Origin: Sphingomonas japonica
GTDB taxonomy: Bacteria > Pseudomonadota > Alphaproteobacteria > Sphingomonadales > Sphingomonadaceae
Assembly (NCBI RefSeq): GCF_006346325.1
Contig: NZ_VDYR01000001.1
Location: forward strand, 806,001-870,000
DNA: 64,000 bases
Direction: 5' to 3'
The translations under genes and the position numbers were made by a program. The notes below the pieces were generated by a model. The model had not been told where the DNA came from. It worked only from the letters and a program-made list of their open reading frames with translations, and searched no databases. Positions 9,152 to 18,485 of the stretch are shown piece after piece. Within the stretch, counting starts at the first letter, position 1; each line of letters begins with the position of its first letter.

Positions 9152-9202
9152 GCTGCGCGGTATAGCGCGCCGCCGACACTTGGGAAGGGCAGGGGCGACC
9201 GA

Positions 9203-9454
9203 TCAGAGGTCTACCCCCGCGGCGATCGCTTCCAGCTTGCGGATGCGCTCCTTCAGGTCGGCGATCTCGATCCGGGCGCTGGCATTGGGCAGGCTCGGTT
9301 CGCGCGAGGGTGCGTGATCGGCATCGCCGACGGCGAATTGCTGGGCCTTGAGCGCCAGCCACCCTCGCCATCCGGCCAGCCCCGCCAGCGTGACGATGGC
9401 TACGCCGACCAGCCCTTCGGTGGCCAGGATCAGATAGAGGTTGGGATCGGTCAT
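9203..9454 (-). CDS. small membrane protein of the Psp cluster
   Basis: An 83-residue protein: one membrane helix (about 10-30), then a charged coiled coil ending IEIADLKERIRKLEAI. It is the last member of a leftward run of small genes below pspA. The ATG at 9454 has AGGAGA at 7 bases; an upstream TTG would add six residues. The coiled coil is a shorter relative of the helix shared by its neighbours. Role unknown; a membrane-tethered partner of the Psp system is inference from context. Confidence 0.65.
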   Translation of the reverse strand: MTDPNLYLILATEGLVGVAIVTLAGLAGWRGWLALKAQQFAVGDADHAPSREPSLPNASARIEIADLKERIRKLEAIAAGVDL

Positions 9455-9468
9455 CGGGACGTCTCCTG

Positions 9469-9738
9469 TCAATTGGCGTTGGGGTCGCGCAGCCGCTCGA
9501 TCTCGCGGTCGAGGCGCAGGCTGCCTTCGTTGTCGGTGACGACGCGCTCGAGCACCTGAACACGCTCCTTGAGCGCTTTCACTTCATCGCGCAGCCGGGC
9601 GTTCTCGGCCGCATTCGCGGGCGTCGCGACTTGGGTCTCGTTACCCCATTTGTCCCTGCGCACGCCCATCTTCGCCTGCACGACCTTGCCGATCGTGATG
9701 ATGGCGATGATCGCGACGACCATCTGGAACGGATCCAT
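9469..9738 (-). CDS. small membrane/coiled-coil protein of the Psp cluster
   Basis: An 89-residue protein: an N-terminal membrane helix (MVVAIIAIITIGKVV), a short polar stretch, then a coiled coil ending VLERVVTD...LDREIERLRD. The closing motif is shared with the proteins at 9904-10176 and 10191-10493 and, more weakly, PspC. The ATG at 9738 has GAGGGAG about 8 bases upstream. It is PspB-like in layout (one helix plus cytoplasmic coiled coil), but too divergent to name. Confidence 0.65.
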   Translation of the reverse strand: MDPFQMVVAIIAIITIGKVVQAKMGVRRDKWGNETQVATPANAAENARLRDEVKALKERVQVLERVVTDNEGSLRLDREIERLRDPNAN

Positions 9739-9772
9739 GGCTTGCTCCCTCTTGCTTGCTTGCGGGCCGCGA

Positions 9773-9895
9773 TCAGGCGGTCGCTGTGGTGGCTTCGGAC
9801 CGCGCCTGGCGTCGCCGCGGCGCATCGACCCGTTCGGTCGCCCAGCAGCCGATCCCGGTCAGGACGGCCATCACTCCCACGAACACGATCATCAT
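9773..9895 (-). CDS. 40-residue single-helix membrane peptide
   Basis: A short gene in the Psp run. It begins ATGATG, preceded by AAAGGAA at about 5 bases, and encodes a hydrophobic helix (IVFVGVMAVLTGIGCW) followed by a basic tail (RVDAPRRRQARSEA). It starts 8 bp after the preceding gene's stop and keeps the operon spacing, which argues that it is translated. E. coli psp operons also carry a very small member, PspD, but I see no sequence basis for equating them. Confidence 0.5.
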   Translation of the reverse strand: MMIVFVGVMAVLTGIGCWATERVDAPRRRQARSEATTATA

Positions 9896-9903
9896 CGTTC
9901 CTT

Positions 9904-10176
9904 TCAGTTGAGCGGCGCGTCGCGCAAGCGCTCGATTTCGTCTGCCAGGCCCAGCCCGCGGTCGGTCACGATCCGTTCGAGCACGCGCACCCGCTGTTCG
10001 AGCCGCTCGGTCTGGGCCGCATATTGCGCTGCCTTCTCGGCGGTTTCGGCATTGAGCGCCCTGGTCATCGCTTCCTTGTGCTTCAACCAGCGCTTGAACA
10101 TGTCCCCGCCGATGCCCGCGATCACGGGAATGCCGACCACGATCATGAAAAAGCCGAGCACGAAAAATCCGTCCAT
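9904..10176 (-). CDS. small membrane/coiled-coil protein of the Psp cluster
   Basis: A 90-residue protein with an N-terminal membrane helix (FFVLGFFMIVVGIPVIAGI), a basic patch (FKRWLKHKEAM) and a coiled coil closing with VLERIVTD...LADEIERLRD. The C-terminal motif nearly matches the genes on either side, so these look like tandem paralogues. Function unknown; context suggests envelope-stress response. Confidence 0.65.
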   Translation of the reverse strand: MDGFFVLGFFMIVVGIPVIAGIGGDMFKRWLKHKEAMTRALNAETAEKAAQYAAQTERLEQRVRVLERIVTDRGLGLADEIERLRDAPLN

Positions 10177-10190
10177 GATCCGATCCTTCC

Positions 10191-10493
10191 TCAGTTCGCC
10201 GGGCCGCGCAGCGCTTCAATCTCGCGCGACACGCGCTGGCCGGGATCGGTTGCGATCCGTTCGAGCACCGCGATCCGCTCCTCAAGCCGGCCGATCTGTC
10301 CGGTCAGGCGGTCATTCTCGTTGACCAGCAGTTCGATCTTGCGCTCGGCGGCGGGGTCACCCTTGACCGCCTGGCCGCTCCATTCGTTCTCGACCGGATA
10401 GCCATGCTTGGCGCGGGTCCAGGTCGTGAACATCCATCCGGCCGTCGATATCGCGATGATCGCGAGGACGAACCCTGGGCCACTCCAATCCAT
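10191..10493 (-). CDS. small membrane/coiled-coil protein of the Psp cluster
   Basis: A 100-residue protein: a membrane helix near the N terminus (FVLAIIAISTAGWMF), a linker (RAKHGYPVENEW), then a coiled coil closing IAVLERIATD...SREIEALRG. The central region resembles the 9469-9738 product (KxGxxxxxxxW spacing between helix and coil). It lies 27 bp downstream of pspC on the same strand and is probably in the same transcript. Confidence 0.65.
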   Translation of the reverse strand: MDWSGPGFVLAIIAISTAGWMFTTWTRAKHGYPVENEWSGQAVKGDPAAERKIELLVNENDRLTGQIGRLEERIAVLERIATDPGQRVSREIEALRGPAN

Positions 10494-10520
10494 TGTGCTT
10501 CTCCCCTGTTGCAGCCGCGC

Positions 10521-10901
10521 TCAGCGCAGGCTGTCGATTTCGTCGGCCAGGCGCGTGTTGCGGCTGGTGTAGAACATTTCGATGTCGGCGAGGCGGCGGT
10601 CGATGTCGCGAAACTTCGATCGCACTTCGTGCGTCGTCCGCTTCGGGTTCGATCGCACCCGTTGCCAGAACTTGGCATCCTCGGGACTTTCATACAGGCC
10701 GTAGGGCTTCACCGGCGCCATCCAGGCGATCATGAAATAGGCGATGACCGTCCAGGGAAATCCCCCGAGCAGCGTCAGCACGACCGCACCGATGCGGACC
10801 CACATGACGTCGACCCCGGTATAGTCGGCGATGCCGGCGCAGACGCCCGACCATTTGCCGTTCTGCTTGTCGAGATAGAGCTTGGTGCGGCTGGCGGACA
10901 T
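10521..10901 (-). CDS. pspC: phage shock protein C
   Basis: PspC is an inner-membrane member of the phage shock system, acting with PspB to sense envelope stress and draw PspA from PspF. The 126-residue protein opens with the PspC signature (KLYLDKQNGKWSGVCAGIADY, then VDVMWVRIGAVVLTLL) and a membrane region of two hydrophobic stretches, followed by a C-terminal helix ending LADEIDSLR. That end echoes the motif of the small paralogues downstream. It sits 3 bp after pspB. Confidence 0.93.
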   Translation of the reverse strand: MSASRTKLYLDKQNGKWSGVCAGIADYTGVDVMWVRIGAVVLTLLGGFPWTVIAYFMIAWMAPVKPYGLYESPEDAKFWQRVRSNPKRTTHEVRSKFRDIDRRLADIEMFYTSRNTRLADEIDSLR

Positions 10902-10904
10902 GGC

Positions 10905-11207
10905 TCAGTTCCTCTTCGAATAGTCGTAGTCGGGACGATCCTCGCGGCGCGGCTCGGCGCGATAGTCGGGTCGTTCCTGACGGTTGTCGGGGCGGAAATC
11001 GGGATTGTCGGCCGCGACGATGCGCTCGATCGTCACCAGACGCTCCTCCAGCCGGCGGGCGGTGAGGTGGAGATCGTCGAGCAGCTGCTCGTCCTCTCCG
11101 GTCAGCGACGGGCTCTGCTTCCACTTGGTGATGTAGTGGAGGATGACCCACGGCATCCCGATGAACAGCATGCCGACGATGACGATCGGCAAGAATACGT
11201 CTTCCAT
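10905..11207 (-). CDS. pspB: phage shock protein B
   Basis: PspB is a small inner-membrane partner of PspC. This one has 100 residues: an N-terminal membrane helix (FLPIVIVGMLFIGMPWVIL), a cytoplasmic helix typical of PspB (LLDDLHLTARRLEERLVTIERIV), then about 30 residues rich in Arg, Asp and Pro not found in the short enterobacterial protein (about 74 residues). It starts 4 bp after pspA. Confidence 0.9.
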   Translation of the reverse strand: MEDVFLPIVIVGMLFIGMPWVILHYITKWKQSPSLTGEDEQLLDDLHLTARRLEERLVTIERIVAADNPDFRPDNRQERPDYRAEPRREDRPDYDYSKRN

Positions 11208-11211
11208 GGCG

Positions 11212-11880
11212 TCAGCCCTCCTTGCCGAGGCGAGCCTTCAGGGCGGCAAGTTCGGCATCGACCTTCTCGGACGACTTGAGCTCGGCGATCTCCTCCTCGA
11301 GGCTCTTGGGCTCGTGGCCCAATCCCAGCGCATCGGCACGCCCTTCGGCCATGTCGACGCGGCGCTCCATCAGATCGAAACGCGAGAACGCGTCCTGCAT
11401 CCGTTCGCCGGCATACATCTCGCGCATCTTGACGCGGTTGTTGGCACTTTCGAGCCGTGCCGAGATCGAGTTCTGGCGCGTACGCGCTTCGCGCAGCTTG
11501 CCCTGCAGCTTGGCAATGTCGGTCTCCGATGCCTTGAGCGCATCGTCGAGCACCGCAATCTCCCGTGTCAGGTGATCGCCCATATCGGCGGCCTTCTGCT
11601 TTTCGACCAAGGCTGCCTTGGCGAGGTCCTCGCGGCCCTTCGACAGCGCCAGCTCGGCCTTTTCGGTCCAGCTTTCCTGGAGCTTGTCGAGCTTGGCGAT
11701 ATGGCGGCGCATCTCCTTCTGATCGGCGATGGTGCGGGCGGCGGATGCGCGCACCTCGACCAGCGTTTCCTCCATCTCGAGGATGATCATGCGGATCATC
11801 TTCGCCGGATCCTCTGCCTTGTCGAGCAGGTCGGTCATGTTCGCGGCGATGATGTCGCGGGTGCGGGAAAAAATACCCAT
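11212..11880 (-). CDS. pspA: phage shock protein A
   Basis: PspA is an ESCRT-III-like coiled-coil protein that binds stressed inner membrane and, when unstressed, holds the activator PspF inactive. The 222-residue product opens with the amphipathic helix MGIFSRTRDIIAANM and is helical throughout (PAKMIRMIILEMEETL and following). The ATG at 11880 has AAGGAG about 7 bases upstream, which rejects a longer frame reaching 12033. Its divergent partner pspF begins 383 bp away, the classical arrangement. Confidence 0.95.
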   Translation of the reverse strand: MGIFSRTRDIIAANMTDLLDKAEDPAKMIRMIILEMEETLVEVRASAARTIADQKEMRRHIAKLDKLQESWTEKAELALSKGREDLAKAALVEKQKAADMGDHLTREIAVLDDALKASETDIAKLQGKLREARTRQNSISARLESANNRVKMREMYAGERMQDAFSRFDLMERRVDMAEGRADALGLGHEPKSLEEEIAELKSSEKVDAELAALKARLGKEG

Positions 11881-11948
11881 TACGTTACTCCTTCGGGAAC
11901 CGGATAAGGGACCGGGGCGGGCGGGGGACCCGCCCCGGCAGGGATCGG

Positions 11949-12086
11949 TCAGGCTTGCACCTGGCCGACGGGAACGACGGTGGCGATTGCCTCGGCTGGT
12001 GCGACGGCGCTGCTGACGAGCGCGGCACTGCACAGCAGGGCAAGGGCGAAACTGGCGAACATCGCGGGGCTTTCACTGGTCTTCAT
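11949..12086 (-). CDS. 45-residue secreted peptide, first gene of the psp transcript
   Basis: A short gene between the sigma-54 promoter and pspA. It encodes an N-terminal signal-like segment (FASFALALLCSAALVSS, with a likely cut after AEA at about residue 33) and a mature part of about 12 residues. The ATG has GGGAGAA 7-8 bases upstream. Because the promoter at 12149-12164 points at it, it would be the first product of the phage-shock transcript. Function unknown. Confidence 0.6.
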   Translation of the reverse strand: MKTSESPAMFASFALALLCSAALVSSAVAPAEAIATVVPVGQVQA

Positions 12087-12148
12087 AGCGGTTCTCCCTG
12101 AACCTCGGCGGTTTGGCACCACCGCTATCGGGTGGTTGCAATCAGCTC

Positions 12149-12164
12149 TGCAGGTGCCGTGCCA
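12149..12164 (-). promoter_or_regulatory. sigma-54 promoter of the psp operon
   Basis: Read on the minus strand, this 16-mer is TGGCACGGCACCTGCA. It matches the sigma-54 consensus TGGCACGnnnnTTGCA at 11 of the 12 fixed positions and keeps the invariant GG and GC at -24 and -12. It points toward the 45-residue peptide and pspA. PspF is known to activate psp transcription through sigma-54, and pspF is divergent 100 bp away. Confidence 0.85.
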
Positions 12165-12263
12165 ATTTAAAAAACGGCGGCAGTCTGCGCTTCGCTGGCG
12201 CCAGTGCCATTGGTCTCCAAAAAGCATTTGCCAATAGTTGGGATTCTGCGCCAAGCGTCCCTT

Positions 12264-13256
<993 letters not shown>

Positions 13257-13345
13257 AGTGTGGAACAGCAGCAACTGTATTTCAGGTCACGATCCAGCGC
13301 CTGGCGTGATTGCCATCGACTACCGGTGCTGCCACGTCGGCCGCG

Positions 13346-14620
13346 CTAGCGCCCAGGCAGGCGGCGTTCGATCGCCAGCACCGCGACCGCGGCAAGCGTG
13401 AGGCAGGCCGCCAGGAACAGCATCGGCGTCAGGTCGCTTCCGGTTTCGTCGCGGATCCACGGCACCACCGCCTGCGCCACGAACCCCCCGAGGTTTCCGA
13501 TCGAGTTGATCGCGGCGAACCCCGCCGCGGCGCTCGCCCCGGTCAGGAAGCGCGGCGGCAACGACCAGAACACCGGCTGACCCGAAAAAATCGCCGCCGC
13601 CGCCAGGCACAGCGCCGCGAACTTGAGCGGCGCTCCTGGCAACACCACGCTCGCGACCAGCAGGGCCGCGCCGATCAGCGCGGGACCGGCGATGTGCCAC
13701 TGCTGACGCGCGCGCCCGGCGGCGTGGCGCGGGACCAGCCACAGCGCTAGCGCGACGAGCAGCCAGGGAATGACGTTGAGCAGCCCGTTGACCGTGTTCG
13801 AGACCCCGAACCCGCGCACGATCGTCGGCAGCCAGTAGCTCAGGCCATAGGCGGCCAGGGGAAATCCGACATAGGCGCCGCACAGCGCCAGCACACGGGG
13901 ATCGGTAAGCGCCCGCAGCGGGTTGCCGTGATCGCTCGCGCCGTCGTCGCCGCGCTCGGCGGCGAGCGTGCGCGCCAGCCAGTCCTTTTGCGCATCGGTA
14001 AGCCAGCGCGCCTGCGCGGGTGCACGCGGCAGCCCGAAATAGACCGCCGGTACCATCAACACTGCCGGGATGCCGGTGGCGATGAACACCCATTGCCAGC
14101 CGCGCAGTCCTGCCAACCCGTCAAGATCGAGCAGCGCTCCGCCGATCCCTGCGCCAACCGCATTGGCCAGTGCGCTCGCCACCATGAAGAGCCCGACCGC
14201 GCGCGCCCGGTGGGCCTGCGGGAACCACAGGGTCAGCACATAGAGCGCGCCTGGAAAAAATCCCGCTTCGGCCACGCCCAGCAGGAACCGCAGGATATAG
14301 AACATCGTCGGGCTCTGGGTGAACCCCAGCAGGATCGTGACGACGCCCCAACTCGCCATGATCCGCGCGAACCAGATATGCGCACCGACGCGTTCGAGCA
14401 GCAGGTTGCTGGGGATCTCGAACAGGCAATAGCCGATGAAGAACAGCCCCGCGCCCAACCCGAACGCCGCCTCGCTGAGCCCGAGGTCGGACACCATCTG
14501 CAGCTTGGCGAACGAGACGTTCTGGCGATCGATATAGGCGATCATGTAGATCAGCCCGAGCAGCGGTATCAGCCGCCAGGTAATCCGGCGCAGCGTGGCG
14601 GGTTCGATGTCGTCGGCCAT
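13346..14620 (-). CDS. MFS transporter (anion:cation symporter-like)
   Basis: A 424-residue inner-membrane protein with twelve predicted helices and the layout of the ACS (anion:cation symporter) branch of the major facilitator superfamily. Features include the N-terminal DRQNVSFAKLQM segment after helix 1, the RFLLGVAEAGFFPGALYVL helix and the LWFPQAHRARAVGLF loop. Members carry organic acids such as tartrate, phthalate or hexuronates; the substrate here cannot be told. It converges with pspF 90 bp away and has no catabolic neighbours. Confidence 0.85.
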   Translation of the reverse strand: MADDIEPATLRRITWRLIPLLGLIYMIAYIDRQNVSFAKLQMVSDLGLSEAAFGLGAGLFFIGYCLFEIPSNLLLERVGAHIWFARIMASWGVVTILLGFTQSPTMFYILRFLLGVAEAGFFPGALYVLTLWFPQAHRARAVGLFMVASALANAVGAGIGGALLDLDGLAGLRGWQWVFIATGIPAVLMVPAVYFGLPRAPAQARWLTDAQKDWLARTLAAERGDDGASDHGNPLRALTDPRVLALCGAYVGFPLAAYGLSYWLPTIVRGFGVSNTVNGLLNVIPWLLVALALWLVPRHAAGRARQQWHIAGPALIGAALLVASVVLPGAPLKFAALCLAAAAIFSGQPVFWSLPPRFLTGASAAAGFAAINSIGNLGGFVAQAVVPWIRDETGSDLTPMLFLAACLTLAAVAVLAIERRLPGR

Positions 14621-14751
14621 GCTGCACCCCCGTGACGGCGACGGCCGCGCATATCACTGTCCGCGCGCGTCTTGCCGACCGACCTAACCGATGCTGGCCA
14701 AGCGTCAACCGGTGACGGCCGTCCCCTGGCAGTATCACGCGATAAGAGGAA

Positions 14752-14827
<76 letters not shown>

Positions 14828-14920
14828 ACATCCAGAACCGCGCGGCACGCCGCTGCGTTCGGGAGCGCGGCTGCTAGCATCCGATCGGGGCGATTGCAAA
14901 CCCCTTTCGCGGCGAAATCG

Positions 14921-16045
14921 CTACCAGCTTTCCTTGATGCGGTTCTGGCGGTCGATCGCCATCAATATGCCGATGCAGATGAGCACGGTCATCTGCGCCG
15001 ATCCGCCGAAGCTGATGAAGGGCAAGGGGATGCCGACCACCGGTGCCAGTCCCATCACCATGCCCATGTTGATCGCCACATAGAAGAAAATGGTCGTCGC
15101 CAGCCCGGCCGCGGTCAGCCGGGCGAACTTGCTCTGCGCCCGCACGCCGACCTGGACGCCCCAGCGGATGAGCAGGAAAAAGGCGATGACGGTGAGGATA
15201 CCGCCGACCAGCCCCCATTCCTCCATCATCGTCGCCAGCGCGAAATCGGTATGGCCTTCGGGCAGATAGTCGAGATGGCTTTGCGTGCCGTTGAGGAAGC
15301 CCTTACCGAACAGCCCGCCTGATCCGATCGCGATCTTCGATTGGCTGATGTGATAGCCCGTGCCGAGCGGATCGTTTTCCGGATTGAGGAAGATCAGCAC
15401 GCGATTGCGCTGATAGTCGTGGAGGAGATAGTTCACCGCGATCGGCACGAACAGCGCCAGACCAAGCGCACCGCCGATGAACAGCCGCAGCGGGATACCG
15501 GCAAGAAACATGACGGTGATCCCACCGGCGGTGATCATCAGCGCGGTGCCCAGGTCGGGCTGGAGCATCACCAATGCGGCAGGCATGCCGATCAGCAGCA
15601 CCGCGGGCCAGATCGCACCGAACCGCCGCGTTTCGTTGGGCGGCATCATGTCATAGAATTTGGCGCAGGCGAGGACGATGAAAATCTTCATGAATTCGGA
15701 CGGCTGCAAGCGGATGAACCCGAGGTCGAGCCAGCGCTGGCTGCCGCCGCCGACCGCACCGATCAGTTCGACCAGGATCAGCGCGACCAGCACCGCGACA
15801 TAGCCCGGCAGCGCGATCATCGACCAGAACTCCTCGCGGATCCGCGACAGCACGATCGCCATCCCGAGAAACGCCACGAAGCGAATGCCCTGCGAAAACG
15901 CCCAGGGGCGAACATTGCCGCCTGCCGCGGAATACAGCACGACCAGGCCGAACCCACCGATCAGCAGGATCAGCAGCAGCGTCTTCCACGGCAGCTGCGC
16001 GAGCGGTGCGGGGACGAAACCCGGACCGGTGCTCCCGCTGCTCAT
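14921..16045 (-). CDS. rodA: rod-shape peptidoglycan polymerase RodA
   Basis: RodA is the SEDS-family glycosyltransferase that polymerises lipid II during elongation, paired with PBP2. The protein has 374 residues and about ten membrane helices; SEDS signatures are visible (GSQRWLDLGFIRLQPSEFMK, QPDLGTALM, NFINPENDPLGTGYH-like NPENDPLGTGYHISQSKIAI, EGHTDFALA, PFISFGGS). The start at 16045 overlaps the mrdA stop (ATGA). It is the last gene of the mreBCD-mrdA-rodA operon. Confidence 0.96.
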   Translation of the reverse strand: MSSGSTGPGFVPAPLAQLPWKTLLLILLIGGFGLVVLYSAAGGNVRPWAFSQGIRFVAFLGMAIVLSRIREEFWSMIALPGYVAVLVALILVELIGAVGGGSQRWLDLGFIRLQPSEFMKIFIVLACAKFYDMMPPNETRRFGAIWPAVLLIGMPAALVMLQPDLGTALMITAGGITVMFLAGIPLRLFIGGALGLALFVPIAVNYLLHDYQRNRVLIFLNPENDPLGTGYHISQSKIAIGSGGLFGKGFLNGTQSHLDYLPEGHTDFALATMMEEWGLVGGILTVIAFFLLIRWGVQVGVRAQSKFARLTAAGLATTIFFYVAINMGMVMGLAPVVGIPLPFISFGGSAQMTVLICIGILMAIDRQNRIKESW

Positions 16046-17982
16046 CGCGATGCGCTCCCGCCTTCGATCGAGGCAGTCTCGGTTTCGGGCGGGGCGGGGT
16101 TCAGTCTGGCCAGCCGGTATTCGCGCTCCTTGGCCGCCATGCGCGTCTCGATGTCGCCGCCCCAGCCCTTTTCGAGGGCGTCGAGCGATGCATAGGCCTT
16201 TTCGCGGTCGTACAGATAGGTGATGCAATCGCGCGCGACCGGTGCTGCCGCGCCCGATCCCGACATGCCGTGTTCGATGACCACCGACACCGCGTAACGC
16301 GGCTGTTCGACCGGAGCGAAGCCGATGAACAGGCCGTGGTCGCGATATTTCCACGGCACGCCAAGTCCACCGCGTGCGCCGCCGACGATGCGCCGGACCT
16401 GCGCGGTGCCGGTCTTGCCGCCCATGCGGATGCCGTCGAGCTGGAGACGGCTGCGCACCGCGGTGCCCGCGCCGTTGACGACTTCGTCCATCCCCGACCG
16501 GATCATCCCCATGCGTTCGGGGGGAACATCGAGTGCGGGGCCGATCACCGGAGCGTCGGCAAGCAGGCGCGGCACCAGTCCGCGGCCGCTGGCGATGCGC
16601 GACGCCTGTACCGCCAGCTGCAGCGGGCTGGTCAGGATATAGCCCTGGCCGATCGAGGCGTTGAGCGTGTCGGCCTGCGTCCAGGCCTCGTCATATTTGC
16701 GCTGCTTCCACGCCGGATCGGGAACGGTGCCATAACGCTGCGACGGCAGCGGTAGCGGATATTCGGCGCCAAGCCCCAGCTGGCGCGCGGCTTCGGCCAC
16801 CGCGTCCATCCCGACCTCGCGGCCCATGGTGTAGAAATAGGTATTGCAACTGCGCGCGATCGCCCGGTGCAGGTTGACCGGGCCGTGACGCCCCAGGCAT
16901 CGGAAGAAGCGGTTGCCGAGCTGATAGCCGCCCGGGCAATTGACGGTGCGTTCGGGATCGATGCCGGATCGCAAAGCGGCGATCGCGGTGGCCGGCTTGA
17001 ACGTCGATCCCGGCGGATACAGCCCCTGCAGCGCCTTGTTGGTGAGCGGCAGGTGATCGTCCTCGGACAACATGCCCCATTCGATCTGGCTGATCCCGTC
17101 GGAAAAGCTGTTGGGGTTGTAGGCCGGCATCGAGGCGAGCGCGAGGATGCTGCCGTCGCGGCAGTCGATCACCACCACCGCGCCCGATTCATTGCCCAGC
17201 CGCCGCGCCGCGAACGCCTGCAACCCGGCGTCGATGGTCAGCTTGATCATCTGCCCGGGACGGTCGGGCCGGGTCTCGAGTTCACGGACCAGCCGTCCGC
17301 GCGCGGTCACTTCGACGCGCTTGGCGCCTGGCCGGCCGCGCAGGTCGGGCTCGAGCGTCTTTTCGAGGCCGTCCTTGCCTAGTTTGAACCCCGGCGTGAC
17401 GAACAACGGGTCCTTGGTTTCCTTATATTGCTCGGCGGTTGCAGCGCCGACATAGCCGACCAGATGCGCTACCGCCGCGCCGCTGGGGTAATTGCGTGCG
17501 AAGCCGCGCGTGGGGGCGACACCGGGCAATTCGGGTAGCCGTACCGAAACGGCGGCAAACCGCTCCCAATCGAGATTCTCGGCGACCTTGATGGGCTGAA
17601 ACCCCGATGCACCTTCCAGGTCGCGCTGCAGCCGTTCGTAATCGTCGGGCTCGATCGCCAGAAGATTGCGTAGCAGCGGCAGCACGCGCTCCTTGTCGGT
17701 CAGCCGGTCGGGGATAATATCGACGCGGAAATCGGTGCGGTTGTTGGCGATGGGGATGCCGGCGCGATCGACGATCCAGCCCCGCCGTGGTGGCATCAAC
17801 GTCAGGTTGACGCGATTGCTCTCCGACAGCAGCTTGTAGCGCTCGTTCTCGGCGATCGACAGCCACGTCATGCGTCCGGCCAGCGCGAGGCCGACCGCAC
17901 CCTGGCCGATGCCGAGCAGCGTCGCCCGGCGCGAAAAGCTGAACGCCTGGGAAGCGCCGTTGACGGGGCGACCACCGTTCAC
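16042..17982 (-). CDS. mrdA: penicillin-binding protein 2 (elongation transpeptidase)
   Basis: A class B PBP that cross-links peptidoglycan with RodA during side-wall growth. Order: short cytoplasmic tail, membrane anchor, dimerisation domain, transpeptidase with active-site Ser near residue 326 (PPGSTFK), SxN (SCN in ARSCNTYF) and KTG (GGKTGTAQV). Two GTG starts are possible; the one at 17982 overlaps the mreD stop by 4 bp (GTGA) and is preferred to 18015, which would overlap by 37 bp. About 646 residues; the proline-free C-terminal tail is acidic. Confidence 0.95.
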   Translation of the reverse strand: MNGGRPVNGASQAFSFSRRATLLGIGQGAVGLALAGRMTWLSIAENERYKLLSESNRVNLTLMPPRRGWIVDRAGIPIANNRTDFRVDIIPDRLTDKERVLPLLRNLLAIEPDDYERLQRDLEGASGFQPIKVAENLDWERFAAVSVRLPELPGVAPTRGFARNYPSGAAVAHLVGYVGAATAEQYKETKDPLFVTPGFKLGKDGLEKTLEPDLRGRPGAKRVEVTARGRLVRELETRPDRPGQMIKLTIDAGLQAFAARRLGNESGAVVVIDCRDGSILALASMPAYNPNSFSDGISQIEWGMLSEDDHLPLTNKALQGLYPPGSTFKPATAIAALRSGIDPERTVNCPGGYQLGNRFFRCLGRHGPVNLHRAIARSCNTYFYTMGREVGMDAVAEAARQLGLGAEYPLPLPSQRYGTVPDPAWKQRKYDEAWTQADTLNASIGQGYILTSPLQLAVQASRIASGRGLVPRLLADAPVIGPALDVPPERMGMIRSGMDEVVNGAGTAVRSRLQLDGIRMGGKTGTAQVRRIVGGARGGLGVPWKYRDHGLFIGFAPVEQPRYAVSVVIEHGMSGSGAAAPVARDCITYLYDREKAYASLDALEKGWGGDIETRMAAKEREYRLARLNPAPPETETASIEGGSASR

Positions 17983-18485
17983 AGCCGGTCCGACCTGCGA
18001 TCGAGCCCGGCGCACATCCGCGTTACCAGCGGATACAGCGCGACCGAGGCCAGCGCCTGGAGCATCAGCAGCGTATCGACGTGCGCACCCAGCGGCACCG
18101 CGATCAGCCGCCCGCCGATCAATGCGAAGCCGATCGCCCCGGCGGCCACCAGCCAGTCCTGTTTGAAGTCACGCCACACAAGACGCGTATCTATCACGTC
18201 CACCGCCAGAAAGCACAGGGTCCACAGCATCGTAGCGCTGCCCAGCGGCTGACCGCTGACCAGGTCATCGAACAGTCCGAGCGGAACGCAGGCCCAGGTG
18301 CGGAAGATATCGGGACGGTGCAGCCGCCAACCCATCAGCATCAGCAGGCCGAACGGCGGCAGGACCGGAATGGTGGCGACCACGGGAACCAGCGTGATCA
18401 GCGATCCCAGCATGACCGACAGCGGCGCTACCCAGCGCGTTCGCGTCCGGGGCGGGGCCGGGGTGGCGAGCGTGTCGACGCTCAT
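17979..18485 (-). CDS. mreD: rod-shape protein MreD
   Basis: A 168-residue polytopic inner-membrane protein of the elongasome. Hydrophobic helices run through most of the length, with the MreD-like stretch LMGWRLHRPDIFRTWACVP and GLFDDLVSGQPLGSATMLW. The start overlaps the mreC stop (ATGA) and the stop overlaps the mrdA start. Assigned from topology, these motifs and operon position. Confidence 0.9.
   Translation of the reverse strand: MSVDTLATPAPPRTRTRWVAPLSVMLGSLITLVPVVATIPVLPPFGLLMLMGWRLHRPDIFRTWACVPLGLFDDLVSGQPLGSATMLWTLCFLAVDVIDTRLVWRDFKQDWLVAAGAIGFALIGGRLIAVPLGAHVDTLLMLQALASVALYPLVTRMCAGLDRRSDRL

Noticed and set aside
12113..12147. Plus-strand TGGCAC (near 12115) as a sigma-54 promoter for pspF
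   Set aside because: The GC at -12 spacing is missing. The TGGCACCACC...GGTGGTTGCA stretch is better read as a hairpin near the psp transcript start.
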